From: Desulfobulbaceae bacterium
GTDB taxonomy: Bacteria > Desulfobacterota > Desulfobulbia > Desulfobulbales > Desulfocapsaceae
Assembly (NCBI GenBank): GCA_024643445.1
Contig: JAHEMX010000274.1
Location: 1 to 5,567 of the forward strand
Direction: 5' to 3'
Length of the DNA: 5,567 bases
Shown: positions 4,114-5,567 of the stretch, piece after piece
How the letters are laid out: the number at the start of each line of letters is the position of its first letter
Numbering within the stretch: the first letter of the stretch is position 1
The notes under the pieces: generated by a model
Database searches by the model: none
What the model saw: only the letters and a program-made list of their open reading frames with translations
What the model was told of the DNA's origin: nothing
Program-made: the position numbers and the translations under genes

Positions 4114-5567
4114 ATGCCAAAGATTCTAAAACTTGATGTCGGGACCGGGACGTACCGGGAAGAAACCCTTGCTGAAGATTCATTTCTCACGGGAGGACGG
4201 GCACTATCATCGAGCCTGGTAGCCGAGCTGGTTCCCCCCGAGGCTGATGCGCTCGGCCCGGACAATATCCTTGCCTTCTGCTGCGGCGTCCTGGCAGGTA
4301 CCACCATTACCAACGCCAACCGCATTTCCGTCGGCGGCAAAAGCCCGCTCACCGGCACCATTAAAGAGAGCAACGCCGGCGGCACGTTCGCCTATCACAT
4401 GGGCCGCCTCGGTATTCGCGGTATTGTCTGCAGCGGTCCTCTCGCCGAAAAAGGTGCCTGGAAGGTCATACATATCAGCAGCAAGGGCGTCACCATCGAA
4501 GATGGTTCCGATCTCGCCGGCTCAGGCTGCCACCAGAAAAGCGAGCAACTCACCCACCGCTTCGGCGATTCGATCTCCTTTGCCATGATCGGGCCGGCGG
4601 CCGAGCTGCTGATGCGGGCGGCCGCCATTGCTATCTCTGATCCGCAGATGCGACCGTCGAGATTCTGCGGCAGGGGGGGACTTGGCGCCGTGATGGCGGC
4701 AAAGGGGATCCAGGCCATTGTGCTCGACCCTTCCGGAACACCTGCCATCCAGCCGCAGGACAGGGAACGTTTTAAAACGCTCAGCAGGACATTGGGTGAA
4801 CATGTCAACAATACGCCGCAAACGGCCAAGGTTTTCAGAAAATTCGGCACTGCCGCGATGATTGATGTCGGCCAGGGGCTTGGTTTTCTACCGGTGAACA
4901 ACTTCACTCGCGGGCGGTTCGACCAGTCTGAGCAGATCAACGGACAGGCTCTTTATGATACGATCAGCAGTAGGGGGGGTGATGGTAAAACCTCCCATGC
5001 CTGTATGCCCGGCTGCCTGGTGCAATGCTCCAATGTCTATCCCGACAAGGACGGGAAAACAGTGGTATCTCCGCTGGAATATGAAACCATCGGCCTGCTT
5101 GGCCCCAACCTCGGCATCGGCAATCTCGACGTTATCGCGGAACTCAACGCCATCGCCAATGACAGCGGGGTTGATACCGTTGACTCCGGCGCGGCCCTTG
5201 GTGTGGCAATGCAGGCGGGTCTTGCCCGGTTCGGTGACGGAGAAGCGGCCCTGGCACTGATGAAAGAGATCAGGCAGGGCACTATTCTGGGCAGGGTACT
5301 CGGCTCAGGTGCGGAAACAACGGCAAAAGTGCTGGGAGTCTACCAGGCGCCCACCGCCAAGGGACAGGCCTTCCCGGCCTATGACCCGCGCGCCTTGAAA
5401 GGGCTTGCGGCAACCTATGCCACTTCGCCGATGGGAGCCGACCACACGGCAGGTCACACCATTCGCGCCGCTGTCGAGGATCACCATGGCTTCAAGGGTC
5501 AGGCCGATGCCTCGCGGCTCTCCCAGATCGGCACCCTGCAATGGGACAGCCTCGGGTTCTGCTACTT
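4114..5567 (+). CDS. Aldehyde:ferredoxin oxidoreductase family tungsten enzyme (3' end outside window)
   Basis: AFOR enzymes oxidise aldehydes to carboxylic acids, or run in reverse, using a tungsten bis-pterin cofactor and a [4Fe-4S] cluster with ferredoxin as partner. They act in the cytoplasm. The frame is open from ATG 4114 to the window end, giving 484 residues; the family is usually about 600, so roughly 100 are missing. Family marks are the N-terminus ILKLDVGTG (4-12), the pterin-binding segment NRISVGGKSPLTGTIKESNAGG (69-90, with Arg70 and Asn87), GRGGLGAVM (186-194), EYE (322-324) and DH (443-444). The second cofactor motif DxxGxC is at 478-483. Cluster ligands would be Cys297, Cys301, Cys305 and Cys483. 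The first three are spaced CX3CX3C, whereas classic archaeal AOR has CX2CX3C, and the first DxxGLD motif reads NDSGVD (349-354). No ferredoxin, MoaD-like or electron-transfer partner gene is in the window. Substrate unknown; a W/Mo oxidoreductase of another AFOR subfamily is possible. Confidence 0.93.
   Translation, partial: MPKILKLDVGTGTYREETLAEDSFLTGGRALSSSLVAELVPPEADALGPDNILAFCCGVLAGTTITNANRISVGGKSPLTGTIKESNAGGTFAYHMGRLGIRGIVCSGPLAEKGAWKVIHISSKGVTIEDGSDLAGSGCHQKSEQLTHRFGDSISFAMIGPAAELLMRAAAIAISDPQMRPSRFCGRGGLGAVMAAKGIQAIVLDPSGTPAIQPQDRERFKTLSRTLGEHVNNTPQTAKVFRKFGTAAMIDVGQGLGFLPVNNFTRGRFDQSEQINGQALYDTISSRGGDGKTSHACMPGCLVQCSNVYPDKDGKTVVSPLEYETIGLLGPNLGIGNLDVIAELNAIANDSGVDTVDSGAALGVAMQAGLARFGDGEAALALMKEIRQGTILGRVLGSGAETTAKVLGVYQAPTAKGQAFPAYDPRALKGLAATYATSPMGADHTAGHTIRAAVEDHHGFKGQADASRLSQIGTLQWDSLGFCY

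Noticed and set aside
3890..4183. Open frame of 97 codons on the - strand across the transporter-AFOR gap
   Set aside because: It overlaps the AFOR ribosome site and first codons, has no clear Shine-Dalgarno sequence, and the peptide shows no domain or signal. The gap's repeats and AT-rich tract fit a regulatory region better.
4395..4940. Open frame of 181 codons on the - strand opposite the AFOR gene
   Set aside because: It is fully covered by a well-supported AFOR coding frame, has no convincing start signal, and its composition is that of a reverse-frame shadow.

Overview
The window carries four protein genes, all on the + strand. Two run off the ends: the C-terminal part of a sensor histidine kinase at the left edge and most of a tungsten-type aldehyde:ferredoxin oxidoreductase (AFOR) at the right edge. 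Between them lie a complete DegP/DegQ-type periplasmic serine protease and a complete polytopic transporter resembling the BT1 (folate/biopterin) branch of the major facilitator superfamily. A Gram-negative anaerobe is likely, because there is an exported HtrA with two PDZ domains and an AFOR, in moderately GC-rich DNA with strong AAGGAGGT-type ribosome binding. Desulfobacterota (the former Deltaproteobacteria) is my best guess. It rests on gene content and general resemblance, not on a marker gene.

Layout. Bases 2-436 hold the ATP-binding domain of the kinase. Bases 437-623 are a regulatory gap: a T-rich tract after the kinase, repeated TTAATC elements one helical turn apart, a TATTAT -10-like box, a long inverted repeat where the transcript would begin, and a near-perfect Shine-Dalgarno sequence. 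Bases 624-2126 encode the HtrA protease. A 62-base gap with an 11-bp stem-loop separates it from the transporter (2189-3880), which is probably co-transcribed and uses a GTG start followed by a run of nine A. Bases 3881-4113 are non-coding, with imperfect repeats, nested inverted repeats and an AT-rich stretch. The AFOR starts at 4114 and is still open at the last base. It is cut just after the codon for its predicted fourth Fe-S cysteine.

How the parts may work together. The kinase, with a partner regulator presumably upstream of the window, is well placed to control the protease through the repeats before htrA, as in envelope-stress circuits. That is inference from position. The transporter probably shares the htrA transcript. 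The AFOR has its own long leader and looks like a separate unit of anaerobic aldehyde/carboxylate metabolism. No mobile element, CRISPR array, tRNA or rRNA was found. The less ordinary material is non-coding: the palindrome before htrA, the hairpin between htrA and the transporter, and the structured region before the AFOR. The AFOR also has unusual cysteine spacing.
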